DNA of 64,000 nt. It comes from Acanthosepion lycidas. Its lineage: Eukaryota > Mollusca > Cephalopoda > Sepiida > Sepiidae. Shown here in pieces: positions 12,098 through 26,700 of the stretch. Under the pieces are notes generated by a model. That model saw nothing but the letters and a program-made list of their open reading frames with translations, was not told the DNA's origin and did no database searches. The translations under genes and the position numbers were made by a program. The stretch is taken from the NCBI GenBank assembly GCA_963932145.1, contig OZ010616.1, forward strand, positions 51,722,846 through 51,786,845, in the 5' to 3' direction. Position 1 is the first letter of the stretch. The number at the start of each line of letters is the position of its first letter.

Positions 12098-15000
12098 CAT
12101 AGAATATGTTTTATGGCAATCTAAAAAGTGGGGCTTAGATGTGGTACAAGACTGCAAATGTGGATCACACAGTGAGGATCGATCTCACTGCTCCGTCATA
12201 ATTGACCCTAGCAAGACAAACATGTTGGCCATTACACCATGTCAAGGTGCAAATTGAGTTTAATGGCAATTTAAAAAGTGGAGCTTAGATGTGGTACAAG
12301 ACTGAAAATGTGGAGCACACAGTGAGGATCGATCTCACTGCTCAGTAATAATTGACCTAGCAAGACAAACATGTTGGCCATTACACCATGTCAAGGTGCA
12401 CATAGAGTTTTAGGGCAATTTACAAAATGGATCTTAGATGTGGTACAAGACTGAAAATGTGGAGCACACAGTGAGGATCGATCTCACTGCTCAGTCATAA
12501 TTGACCTAGCAAGACAAACATGTTGGCCATGACACCATGTCAAGGTGCACATAGAGTTTTATGGCAATTTACAAAATGAATCTTAGATGTGGTACAAGAC
12601 TAAAAAATGTGGAGCACACAGTGAGGATCGATCTCACTGCTCAGTCATAATTGACCTAGCAAGACAAACATGTTGGCGATTACACCATGTCAAGGTGCAT
12701 ATAGAGTTTTATGGCAATTTAAAAAATGGATCTTAGATGTGGTACAAGCCTAAAAATGTGAAGCACACAGTGAGGATCGATCTCACTGCTCAGTAATAAT
12801 TGACCTAGCAAGAAAAACATGTTGGCCATTACACCATGTCAAGGTGCATATAGAGTTTTATGGCAATTTAAAAAATGGATCTTAGATGTGGTACACGACT
12901 GAAAATGTGGAACATACAGTGAGGATCGATCTCACTGCTCAGTCATAATTAACCTAACAAGACAAACATGTTGGCCATTACACCATGTCAAGGTGCACAT
13001 AGAGTTTTATGGCAATTTACAAAATGAATCTTAGATGTGGTACAAGACTGAAAATGTGGAGCACACAGTGAGGATCGAGCTCACTGCTCAGTAATAATTG
13101 ACCTAGCAAGAAAAACATGTTGGCCATTACACCATGTCAAGGTGCACATAGAGTTTTATGGCAATTTACAAAATGGATCTTGGATGTGGTACAAGACTGA
13201 AAATGTGGAGCACACAGTGAGGCTCGATCTCACTGCTCAGTCATAATTGACCTAACAAGACAAACATGTTGGCCATCACACCATGTCATGGTGCACATAG
13301 AGTTTTAAGGCAATTTACAAAATGGATCTTAGATGTGGTACAAGACTGAAAATGTGGAGCCCACAGTGAGGATCGATCTCAATGCTCAGTCATAATTGAC
13401 CTAACAAAACAAACATGTTGGCCATTACAGCATGTCATGGTGCACATAGAGTTTTATGGCAATTTACAAAATGGATCTTAGATGTGGTACAAGACTGAAA
13501 ATGTGGAGCACACAGTGAGGATCGATCTTACTGCTCAGTCATAATTGACCTAACAAGACAAACATGTTGGCCATTACACCATGTCATGGTGCACATAGAG
13601 TTTTATGGCAATTTACAAAATGGATCTTAGATGTGGTACAAGACTGAAAATATGGAGCACACAGTGAGGCTCGATCTCACTGCTCAGTCTTAATTGACCT
13701 AGCAAGGCAAACATGTTGGCCATTACACCATGTCATGGTGCACATAGAGTTTTATGGCAATTTACAAAATGGATCTTAGATGTGGTACAAGACTGAAAAT
13801 ATGGAGAACACAGTGAGGATCGATCACACTGCTCAGTCATAATTGACCTAGCAAGACAAACATGTTGGCCATTACACCATGTCAAGGTGCACATAGAGTT
13901 TTATGGCAATTTACAAAATGGATCTTAGATGTGGTACAAGCCTGAAAATGTGGAGCACACAGTGAGGCTCGATCTCACTGCTCAGTCATAATTGACATAA
14001 CAAGACAAACATGTTGGCCATTACACCATGTCAAGGTGCACATAGAGTTTTATGGCAATTTACAAAATGGATCTTAGATGTGGTACAAGACTGAAAATGT
14101 GGAGCCCACAGTGAGGATCAATCTCACTGCTCAGTCATAATTGACCTAACAAAACAAACATGTTGGCCATTACACCATGTCATGGTGCACATAGAGTTTT
14201 ATGGCAATTTACAAAATGGATCTTAGATGTGGTACAAGACTGAAAATGTGGAGCACACAGTGAGGATCGATCTCACTGCTCAGTCATAATTGACCTAACA
14301 AGACAAACATGTTGGCCATTACACCATGTCATGGTGCACATAGAGTTTTATGGCAATTTACAAAATGGATCTTAGATGTGGTACAAGACTGAAAATGTGG
14401 AGCACACAGTGAGGCTCGATCTCACTGCTCAGTCTTAATTGACCTAGCAAGGCAAACATGTTGGCCATTACACCATGACAAGCTGCACATAGAGTTTTAT
14501 GGCAATTTACAAAATGGATCTTAGATGTGGTACAAGACTGAAAATATGGAACACACAGTGAGGATCGATCACACTGCTCAGTCATAATTGACCTAGCAAG
14601 ACAAACATGTTGGCCATTACACCATGTCAAGGTGCACATAGAGTTTTATGGCAATTTACAAAATGGATCTTAGATGTGGTACAAGACTGAAAATGTGGAG
14701 CACACAGTGAGGCTCGATCTCACTGCTCAGTCATAATTGACCCTAGCAAGACAAACATGTTGGCCATTAGACCATGTCAAGGTGCACATAGAGTTTTATG
14801 GCAATTTACAAAATGGATCTTAGATGTGGTACAAGACTGAAAATGTGGAGCACACAGTGAGGCTCGATCTCACTGCACAGTCATAATTGACCTAGCAAGA
14901 CAAACATTTTGGCCATTAGACCATGTCAAGGTGCACATAGAGTTTTATGACAATTTACAAAATGGATCTTAGATGTGGTACAAGACTGAAAATGTGTAGC

Positions 15001-16189
15001 CCACAGTGAGGATCGATCTCACTGGTCAGTCATAATTGACCTAGCAAGACAAACATGTTGGCCATTAAACCATGTCATGGTGCACAGTGAGTTTTATGGC
15101 AAATTACAAAATGGATCTTAGATGTGGTACAAGACTGAAAATGTGGAGCACACAGTGAGAATCGATCTCACTGCTCAGTCATAATTGACCTAACAAGACA
15201 AACATGTTGGCCATTACACCATGTCAAGGTTCAAATAGAGTTTTATGGTAATTTACAAAATTGATCTTCAATGTGATACAAGACTGAAAATGTGGAGGAC
15301 AAAGAGAGTATCGATTTCACTGCTCACTCATAACTGACCTAGCAAGACTAGCGTTTGGGCCATTACACCATGTCAAGGTGCACATAGAGTTTTATTGTAA
15401 TTTACAAAATGGATATTAGATGTGGTACATGACTGAAAATATGGAGCAACAGTGAGGATCGACCCACTGCGAAGTCTTAATTGACCTAGCAAGACAAGCG
15501 TGTTGGCCATTACACCATGTCAAGGTGCACACGGAGTTTTATGGCAATGTACAAAATGGATCTTAGATGTGGTACAAGACTGAATATGTGGAGCACACAG
15601 TGAGGATCGATCTCACTGCTCAGTCATAAATGACCCTAGCAAGACAAACATGTTGTCCATTACACCATGTCATGGTGCACATAGAGTTTTATGGCAATTT
15701 ACAAAATGGATCATAGATGTGGTACAATACTGAAAATGTGGAGCACACAGTGAGGCTCGATCTTACTGCTCAGACATAATTGACCTACCAAGACAAACAT
15801 GTTGGCCATTACACCATGTCATGGTGCACATAGAGTTTTATGGCAATTTACAAAATGGATCATAGATGTGGTACAAGACTGAAAATGTGGAGCACACAGT
15901 GAGGCTAGATCTCACTGCTCAGTGATAATTGACGTAGCAAGACAAACATGTTGACCATTACACCGTGTCAAGGTGCACATAGAGTTTTATGGCAATTTAC
16001 AAAATGGATATTAGATGTGGTACAAGACTGAAAATATGGAGCACACAGTGAGGATCGATCTCACTGCTCAGTGATAATTGACCTAGCAAGACAAACATGT
16101 TGACCATTACACCATGTCAAGGTGCACATAGAGTTTTATGGCAATTTACAAAATGGATCTTAGATGTGGTACAAGACTGAAAATGTGTA

Positions 16190-18450
16190 GCCCACAGTGA
16201 GGATCGATCTCACTGGTCAGTCATAATTGACCTAGCAAGACAAAAATGTTGGCCATTAAACCATGTCATGGTGCACAGTGAGTTTTATGGCAAATTACAA
16301 AATGGATCTTAGATGTGGTACAAGACTGGAAATGTGGAGCACACAGTGAGGATCGATCTCACTGCTCAGACATCTTTGACCTAGCAAGGCAAACATGTTG
16401 GCCATTACACCATGTCAAGGTGCACATAGAGTTTTATGGCAATTTAAAAAATGGATCTTCATTGTGATACAAGACTGAAAATGTGGAGTACAAAGAGAAT
16501 ATCGATTTCACTGCTCACTCATAACTGAACTAGCAAGACTAGCGTTTGGGCCATTACACCATGTCAAGGTGCACATAGAGTTTTATGGCAATTTACAAAA
16601 TGGATCTTAGATGTGGTGCAAGACTGAAAATGTGGAGCACACAGTGAGGATCGATCTCACTGCTGAGTCATCATTGACCTAGCAAGGCAAACATGTTGGC
16701 CATTACACCATGTCAAGGTGCACATAGAGTTTTATGGCAAATTACAAAATGGATATTAGATGTGGTACAAGACTGAAAATGTGGAGCACACATTGAGGCT
16801 CGATCTCACAGCTTAGTCATAATTGACCTACCAAGACAAACATGTTGGCCATTACACCATGTCAAGGTGCACATAGAGTTTTATGGCAATTTACAAAATG
16901 GATCTTAGATGTGGTACAAGACTGAAAATGTGGAGCAAACAGAGAGGATCGATCTCACTGCTCAGTCATAATTGTCCCTAACAAGACAAACATGTTGGCC
17001 ATTACACCATGTCAAGGTGCACATAGAGTTTTATGGCAATTTACAAAATGGATCATAGATGTGGTACAAGACTGAAAATGTGGAGCACACAGTGACGATC
17101 GATCTCACTGCTCAGTGATAATTGACCTAGCAAGACAAACATGTTGACCATTACACCATGTCAAGGTGCACATAGAGTTTTATGGCAATTTAGAAAATGG
17201 ATTTTAGATGTGGTACAAGACTGAATATGTGGAGCACACAGTGAGGATCGATTTCACTGCTCAGTCATAAATGACCCTAGCAAGACAAACATGTTGTCCA
17301 TTACACCATGTCATGGTGCACATAGAGTTTTATGGCAATTTACAAAATGGATCATAGATGTGGTACAATACTGAAAATGTGGAGCACACAGTGAGGATCG
17401 ATCTCACTGGTCAGTCATAATTGACCTAGCAAGACAAAAATGTTGGCCATTAAACCATGTCATGGTGCACAGTGAGTTTTATGGCAAATTACAAAATGGA
17501 TCTTAGATGTGGTACAAGACTGGAAATGTGGAGCACACAGTGAGGATCGATCTCACTGCTCAGACATCTTTGACCTAGCAAGGCAAACATGTTGGCCATT
17601 ACACCATGTCAAGGTGCACATAGAGTTTTATGGCAATTTAAAAAATGGATCTTCATTGTGATACAAGACTGAAAATGTGGAGTACAAAGAGAATATCGAT
17701 TTCACTGCTCACTCATAACTGAACTAGCAAGACTAGCGTTTGGGCCATTACACCATGTCAAGGTGCACATAGAGTTTTATGGCAATTTACAAAATGGATC
17801 TTAGATGTGGTGCAAGACTGAAAATGTGGAGCACACAGTGAGGATCGATCTCACTGCTGAGTCATCATTGACCTAGCAAGGCAAACATGTTGGCCATTAC
17901 ACAATGTCAAGGTGCACATAGAGTTTTATGGCAAATTACAAAATGGATATTAGATGTGGTACAAGACTGAAAATGTGGAGCACACATTGAGGCTCGATCG
18001 CACAGCTTAGTCATAATTGACCTACCAAGACAAACATGTTGGCCATTACACCATGTCAAGGTGCACATAGAGTTTTATGGCAATTTACAAAATGGATCTT
18101 AGATGTGGTACAAGACTGAAAATGTGGAGCAAACAGAGAGGATCGATCTCACTGCTCAGTCATAATTGTCCCTAACAAGACAAACATGTTGGCCATTACA
18201 CCATGTCAAGGTGCACATAGAGTTTTATGGCAATTTACAAAATGGATCATAGATGTGGTACAAGACTGAAAATGTGGAGCACACAGTGACGATCGATCTC
18301 ACTGCTCAGTGATAATTGACCTAGCAAGACAAACATGTTGACCATTACACCATGTCAAGGTGCACATAGAGTTTTATGGCAATTTAGAAAATGGATTTTA
18401 GATGTGGTACAAGACTGAATATGTGGAGCACACAGTGAGGATCGATTTCA
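16190..18450 (+). repeat. Satellite B sub-block with ~1194-bp (8-monomer) period
   Basis: Rare variants recur 1194 bp apart: the caaaaatgtt variant at 16241 and 17435, and the ggatcttcattgtgatacaa variant with agtacaaagagaatatcg at about 16452 and 17646. The order of monomer variants between them matches, so this is a duplicated 8-mer. Confidence 0.85.
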
Positions 18451-21249
18451 CTGCTCAGTGATAATTGACCTAGCAAGACAAACATGTTGACCATTACACC
18501 ATGTCAAGGTAAACATCGAGTTTTATGGCAAATTACAAAATGGATCTTAGATGTGGTACAAGACTGAAAATGTGGAACACACAGTGAGGCTCGATCTCAC
18601 TGCTCAGTCATAATTGACCTACCAAGACGAACATGTTGGCCATTACACCATGTCAAGGTGCACATAGAGTTTTATGGCAATTTACAAAATGGATCTTAGA
18701 TGTGGTACAAGAATGAGAATGTGGAGCAAACAGAGAGGATCGATCTCACTGCTCAGTCATAATTGACCCTAGCAAGACAAACATGTTAGCCATTACACCA
18801 TGTCATGGTGCACATAGAGTTTTATGGCAATTTACAAAATGGATCTTAGATGTGGTACAAGACTGAAAATGTGGAGCACACAGTGAGGATCGATCTCACC
18901 GCTCAGTGATAATTGACGTAGCAAGACAAACATGTTCACCATTACACCATGTCAAGGTGCACATAGAGTTTTATGGCAATTTACAAAATGGATCTTAGAT
19001 GTGGTACAAAACTGAAAATGTGGAGGACAAAGAGAGTATCGATTTCACTGCTCACTCATAACCGAACTAGCAAGACTAGCGTGTTGGCCAATACACCATG
19101 TCAAAGTGCACATAGAGTTTTATTGCAATTTACAAAATGGATCTTTGATGTGGTACAAGACTGAAAATGTGGAGCACACAGTGAGGATCGACCCACTGCT
19201 AAGTCTTAATTGACCTAGCAAGACAAACATGTTGGCCATTACACCATGTCAAGGTGCACATAGAGTTTTATAGCAATTTACAAAATGGATCTTAGATGTG
19301 GTACAAGACTGAAAATGTGGAGGACAAAGAGAATATCGATCTCACTGCTCAGTCATAATTGACCTAGCAAGACAAGCGTGTGGGCCATTACACCATGTCA
19401 AGGTGCACAGAGAGTTTTATGGCAATTTACAAAATGGATCTTAGATGTGGTACAGGACTGAAACTGTGGATCACACAGTGAGGATCGACCCACTGCTAAG
19501 TCTTAATTGACCTAGCAAGACAAGCGTGTTGGCCATTACACCATGTCAATGTGCACATAGAGTTTTATGGCAATTTACAAAATGGATCTTAGATGTGGTA
19601 CAAGACTGAATATGTGGAGCACATAGTGAGGATCGATCTCACTGCTTAGTCATAATTGTCCTAGCTATACAAACATGTTGGCCATTAAAACATGTCAAGG
19701 TGCACATAGAGTTTTATGGCAATTTACAAAATGGATCTTAGATGTGGTACAATACTGAAAATGCGGAGCAAACAGAGAAGATCGATCTCACTGCTCAGTC
19801 ATAATTGACCCTAGCAAGACAAACATGTTGGCCATTACACCATGTCAAGGTGCACATAGAGTTTTATGGCAATTTACAAAATGGATCTTAGATGTGGTAC
19901 AAGACTGAAAATGTGGAGCACACAGTGAGGATCGATCTCACTGCTCTGTCATAATTGACCTAGCAAGACAAACATGTTGGCCATTACACCATGTCATGGT
20001 GCACATAGAGTTTTATGGCAATTTACAAAATGGATCTTAGATGTGGTACAAGACTGAAAATGTGGACAACACAGAGAGGATCGATCTCACTGCTCAGTCA
20101 TAATTGTCCTAGCAAGACAAGCGTGTGGTCCATTACACCATGTCAAGGTGCACAGAGAGTTTTATGGCAATTTACAAAATGATTCTTAGATGTGGTACAA
20201 GACTGAAAATGTGGAGCACACAGTGAGGATCGACCCACTGCTAAGTCATAATTGACCTAGCAAGACAAGCGTGTTGGCCATTACACCATGTCAATGTGCA
20301 CATAGAGTTTTATGGCAATTTACAATATGGATTATAGATGTGGTACAGGACTGAAAATGTTGAGCACACAGTGAGGATCGATCTCACTTCTCAGTCATAA
20401 TTGACCTAGCAAGACAAACATGTGTGCCATTACACCATGTCAAGGTGCACATAGAATTGTATGGCAATTTACAAAATGGATCTTAGATGTGGTACAAGAC
20501 TGAAAATGTGGAGGACACAGAGAGTATCGATTTCACTGCTCACTCATAACTGACCTAGCAAGACTAGCGTGTTGGCCATTACACCATGTCAAGGAGCACA
20601 TAGAGTTTTATGGCAATTTACAAAATGGATCTTAGATGTGATACAAGACTGAAAATGTGGAGCACACAGTGAGGATCGATCTCACTGCTAAGTGATAATT
20701 GACCTAGCAAGACAAACATGTTGACCATTACACCATGTCAAGGTGCACATAGAGTTTTATGGCAATTTACAAAATTGATCTTAGATGTGGTACAAGACTG
20801 AAAATGTGGAGGACACAGAGAGTATCGATTTCACTGCTCACTCATAACTGACCTAGCAAGACTAGCGTGTTGGCCATTACACCATGTCAAGGTGCACATA
20901 GACTTTTATGGCAATTTACAAAATGGATCTTAGATGTGGTACAAGACTGAAAATGTGGACAACACAGAGAGGATCGATCTCACTGCTCAGTCATAATTGT
21001 CCTAGCAAGACAAGCGTGGTGGCCATTACAACATGTCAATGTGCACATAGAGTTTTATGGCAATTTACAATATGGATCATAGATGTGGTACAAGACTGAA
21101 AATGTTGAGCACACAGTGAGGATCGATCTCACTTCTCAGTCATAATTGACCTAGCAAGACAAACATGTTGGCCATTACACCATGTCAAGGTGCACATAGA
21201 GTTGTATGGCAATTTACAAAATGGATCTTAGATGTGGTACAAGACTGAA

Positions 21250-24230
21250 AATGTGGAGGACACAGAGAGTATCGATTTCACTGCTCACTCATAACTGACC
21301 TAGCAAGACTAGAGTTTTGGCCATTACACCATGTCAAGGAGCACATAGAATTTTATGGCAATTTACAAAATGGATCTTAGATGTGGTACAAGACTGAAAA
21401 TGTGGAGCACACAGTGAGGATCGATCTCACTGCTCAGTGATAATTGACGTAGCAAGACAAACATGTTGACCATTACACCATGTCAAGGTGCACATAGAGT
21501 TTTATGGCAATTTACAAAATGGATTTTAGATGTGGTACAAGACTGAAAATGTGGAGCACACAGTGAGGATCGATCTCACTGCTAAGTGATAATTGACCTA
21601 GCAAGACAAACATGTTGACCATTACACCATGTCAAGGTGCACAGAGAGTTTTATGGCAATTTACAAAATGGATCTTAGATATGGTACAAGACTGAAAATG
21701 TGTAGCCCACAGTGAGGATCGATCTCACAGCTCAGTCATAATTGACCTAGCAAGACAAACATGTTGGCCATTACACCATGTCATGGTGCACATAGATTTT
21801 TATGGCAAATTACAAAATGGATCTTAGATGTGGTACAAGACTGAAAATGTGGAGCACACAGTGAGGATCGATCTCACTGCTCAGTCATCATTGACCTAGC
21901 AAGGCAAACATGTTGTCCATTACACCATGACAAGGTGTACATATAGTTTTATGGCAATTTACAAAATGGATCTTAGATGTGGTATAAGACTGAAAAAGTG
22001 GAGGACACATAGAGTATCGATTTCACTGCTCACTCATAACCGACCTATCAAGACTAGCGTGTTGGCCATTACACCATGTCAAGGCGCACATAGAGTTTTA
22101 TGGCAATTTACAAAATGGATCATAGATGTGGTACATGACTGAAAATATGGAGCCCACAGTGAGGATCGATCTCACTGCTCAGTAATAATTGACCTAGCAA
22201 GACAAACATGTTGGCCATTACAACATGTCAAGCTGCACATAGAGTTTTATTGCAATTTACAAAATGGATATTAGATGTGGTACATGACTGAAAATGTGGA
22301 ACACACAGTGAGGTTCGATCTCACTGCTCAGTTATAATTGACCTACCAAGACAAACATGTTGGCCATTACACCATGTCATGGTGCACATAGAGTTTTATG
22401 GCAAATTACAAAATAGATCTTAGATGTGGTACAAGACTGAAAATGTGGAGCACACAGTGAGGATCGATCTCACCGCTCAGTCATCATTGACCTAGCAAGG
22501 CAAATATGTTGGCCATTACACTATGTCAAGGTGCACATAGAGTTTTATGGCAATTTACAAAATGGATCTTAGATGTGGTACAAGACTGAAAATGTGGAGG
22601 ACAAAGAGAGTATCGATTTCACTGCTCACTCATAACCGAACTAGCAAGACTAGCGTGTTGGCCATTACACCATGTCAAGGTGCACATAGAGTTTTATTGC
22701 AATTTACAAAATGGATCTTAGATGTGGTACAAGACTGAAAATGTGGAGGACACAGAGAGTATCGATTTCACTGCTCACTCATAACTGACCTAGCAAGACT
22801 AGAGTTTTGGCCATTACACCATGTCAAGGAGCACATAGAATTTTATGGCAATTTACAAAATGGATCTTAGATGTGGTACAAGACTGAAAATGTGGAGCAC
22901 ACAGTGAGGATCGATCTCACTGCTCAGTGATAATTGACGTAGCAAGACAAACATGTTGACCATTACACCATGTCAAGGTGCACATAGAGTTTTATGGCAA
23001 TTTACAAAATGGATTTTAGATGTGGTACAAGACTGAAAATGTGGAGCACACAGTGAGGATCGATCTCACTGCTAAGTGATAATTGACCTAGCAAGACAAA
23101 CATGTTGACCATTACACCATGTCAAGGTGCACAGAGAGTTTTATGGCAATTTACAAAATGGATCTTAGATATGGTACAAGACTGAAAATGTGTAGCCCAC
23201 AGTGAGGATCGATCTCACAGCTCAGTCATAATTGACCTAGCAAGACAAACATGTTGGCCATTACACCATGTCATGGTGCACATAGATTTTTATGGCAAAT
23301 TACAAAATGGATCTTAGATGTGGTACAAGACTGAAAATGTGGAGCACACAGTGAGGATCGATCTCACTGCTCAGTCATCATTGACCTAGCAAGGCAAACA
23401 TGTTGTCCATTACACCATGACAAGGTGTACATATAGTTTTATGGCAATTTACAAAATGGATCTTAGATGTGGTATAAGACTGAAAAAGTGGAGGACACAT
23501 AGAGTATCGATTTCACTGCTCACTCATAACCGACCTATCAAGACTAGCGTGTTGGCCATTACACCATGTCAAGGCGCACATAGAGTTTTATGGCAATTTA
23601 CAAAATGGATCATAGATGTGGTACATGACTGAAAATATGGAGCCCACAGTGAGGATCGATCTCACTGCTCAGTAATAATTGACCTAGCAAGACAAACATG
23701 TTGGCCATTACAACATGTCAAGCTGCACATAGAGTTTTATTGCAATTTACAAAATGGATATTAGATGTGGTACATGACTGAAAATGTGGAACACACAGTG
23801 AGGTTCGATCTCACTGCTCAGTTATAATTGACCTACCAAGACAAACATGTTGGCCATTACACCATGTCATGGTGCACATAGAGTTTTATGGCAAATTACA
23901 AAATAGATCTTAGATGTGGTACAAGACTGAAAATGTGGAGCACACAGTGAGGATCGATCTCACCGCTCAGTCATCATTGACCTAGCAAGGCAAATATGTT
24001 GGCCATTACACTATGTCAAGGTGCACATAGAGTTTTATGGCAATTTACAAAATGGATCTTAGATGTGGGACAAGACTGAAAATGTGGAGGACAAAGAGAG
24101 TATCGATTTCACTGCTCACTCATAACCGAACTAGCAAGACTAGCGTGTTGGCCATTACACCATGTCAAGGTGCACATAGAGTTTTATTGCAATTTACAAA
24201 ATGGATATTAGATGTGGTACATGACTGAAA
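21250..24230 (+). repeat. Satellite B sub-block: two copies of a 1490-bp 10-mer
   Basis: Open frames at 21927 and 22547 recur unchanged at 23417 and 24037, an offset of exactly 1490 bp (10 x 149). Flanking marker variants such as gactagagttttggcc (21306 and 22796) keep the same offset. Only isolated substitutions separate the two copies, so the duplication is young. Confidence 0.93.
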
Positions 24231-24689
24231 ATGTGGAGCACACAGTGAGGCTCGATCTCACTGCTCAGTCATAACTGACGTAGCAAGACTAGCGTGTTGG
24301 CCATTACAGCATGTTAAGGAGCACATAGAGTTTTATGGCAATTTACAAAATGGATCTTAGATGTGGTACAAGACTGAAAATGTGGAGCCCACAGGGAGAA
24401 TCGACCTCACTGCTCAGTAATAATTGACCTAGCAACACAAACATGTTGGCCATTAAACTATGTCATGGTGCACATACAGTTTTATGGCAATTTACAAAAT
24501 GGATCTTAGATGTGGTACAAGACTGAAAATGTGGACAACACAGAGAGGATCGATCTCACTGCTCAGTCATAATTGACCTAGCAAGACAAGCGTGTGGGCC
24601 ATTACACCATGTCAAGGTGCACAGAGAGTTTTATGGCAATTTACAAAATGGATCTTAGATGTGGTACAAGACTGAAAATGTGGAGCACA

Positions 24690-26700
24690 CAGTGAGGATC
24701 GACCCACTGCTAAGTCTTAATTGACCTACCAAGACAAGCGTGTTGGCCATTACACCATGTCAATGTGCACATAGAGTTTTATGGCAATTTATAATATGGA
24801 TCATAGATGTGGTACAAGACTGAAAATGTTGAGCACACTGTGAGGATCGATCTCACTTCTCAGTCATAATTGACCTAGCAAGACAAACATGTTGGCCATT
24901 ACACCATGTCAAGGTGCACATAGAGTTGTATGGCAATTTACGAAATGGATCTTAGACGTGGTACAATACTGAAAATGCGGAGCAGACAGTGAGAATAGAT
25001 CTCACTGCTCAGTTATAATTGACCTAGCAAGGCAAACATGTTGGCCATTAAACCATGGCAAGGTGCACATAGAGTTTTATGGCAATTTACAAAATGGATC
25101 TTAGATGTGGTACAAGACTGAAAATGTGGAGCACACAGAGAGGATCGATCTCACTTCTCACTCATAACTGACCTAGCAAGACTAGCGTGTTGGCCATTAC
25201 ACCATGTCAAGGTGCACATAGAGTTTTATGGCAATTTACAAAATGGATCTTAGATGTGGTACAAGACTGAAAATGTGTAGCCCACAGTGCGGATCGATCT
25301 CACTGCTCAGTCATAATTGACCTAGCAAGACAAGCGTGTTGGCCATTACACCATGTGAAGGTGCACATAGAGTTTTATGGCAATTTAAAAAATGGAGCTT
25401 AGATGTGGTACAAGACTGAAAATGTGGACAACACAGAGAGGATCGATCTCACTGCTCAGTCATAATTGACCTAGGAAGACAAGCGTGTGGGCCATTACAC
25501 CATGTCAAGGTGCACCCAGAGTTTTATGGCAATTTACAAAATGGATCTTAGATGCGGTACAAGACTGAAAATGTGGAGCACACAGTGAGGATCGAACTCA
25601 CTGCTCAGTCATAATTGACCTAGCAAGACAAGCGTGTTGGCCATTACACCATGTGAAGGTGCACATAGAGTTTTATGGCAATTTAAAAAATGGAGGTTAG
25701 ATGTGGTACAAGACTGAAAATGTGGAGCACACAGTGAGGATCGACCCACTGCTAAGTCTTAATTGACCTACCAAGACAAGCGTGTTGGCCATTACACCAT
25801 GTCAATGTGCACATAGAGTTTTATGGCAATTTATAATATGGATCATAGATGTGGTACAAGACTGAAAATGTTGAGCACACTGTGAGGATCGATCTCACTT
25901 CTCAGTCATAATTGACCTAGCAAGACAAACATGTTGGCCATTACACCATGTCAAGGTGCACATAGAGTTGTATGGCAATTTACGAAATGGATCTTAGACG
26001 TGGTACAATACTGAAAATGCGGAGCAGACAGTGAGAATAGATCTCACTGCTCAGTTATAATTGACCTAGCAAGGCAAACATGTTGGCAATTAAACCATGG
26101 CAAGGTGCACATAGAGTTTTATGGCAATTTACAAAATGGATCTTAGATGTGGTACAAGACTGAAAATGTGGAGCACACAGAGAGGATCGATCTCACTTCT
26201 CACTCATAACTGACCTAGCAAGACTAGCGTGTTGGCCATTACACCATGTCAAGGTGCACATAGAGTTTTATGGCAATTTACAAAATGGATCTTAGATGTG
26301 GTACAAGACTGAAAATGTGTAGCCCACAGTGCGGATCGATCTCACTGCTCAGTCATAATTGACCTAGCAAGACAAGCGTGTTGGCCATTACACCATGTGA
26401 AGGTGCACATAGAGTTTTATGGCAATTTAAAAAATGGAGCTTAGATGTGGTACAAGACTGAAAATGTGGACAACACAGAGAGGATCGATCTCACTGCTCA
26501 GTCATAATTGACCTAGGAAGACAAGCGTGTGGGCCATTACACCATGTCAAGGTGCACCCAGAGTTTTATGGCAATTTACAAAATGGATCTTAGATGTGGT
26601 ACAAGACTGAAAATGTGGAGCACACAGTGAGGATCGAACTCACTGCTCAGTCATAATTGACCTAGCAAGACAAGCGTTTTGGCCATTACACCATGTGAAG
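24690..26700 (+). repeat. Satellite B sub-block with ~1042-bp (7-monomer) period
   Basis: Markers cgaaatggatcttagacgtg (24941 and 25983), the tgagcacactgtgagg variant and the gaagacaagcgtgtggg variant recur about 1042 bp apart, in the same order. Confidence 0.87.
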
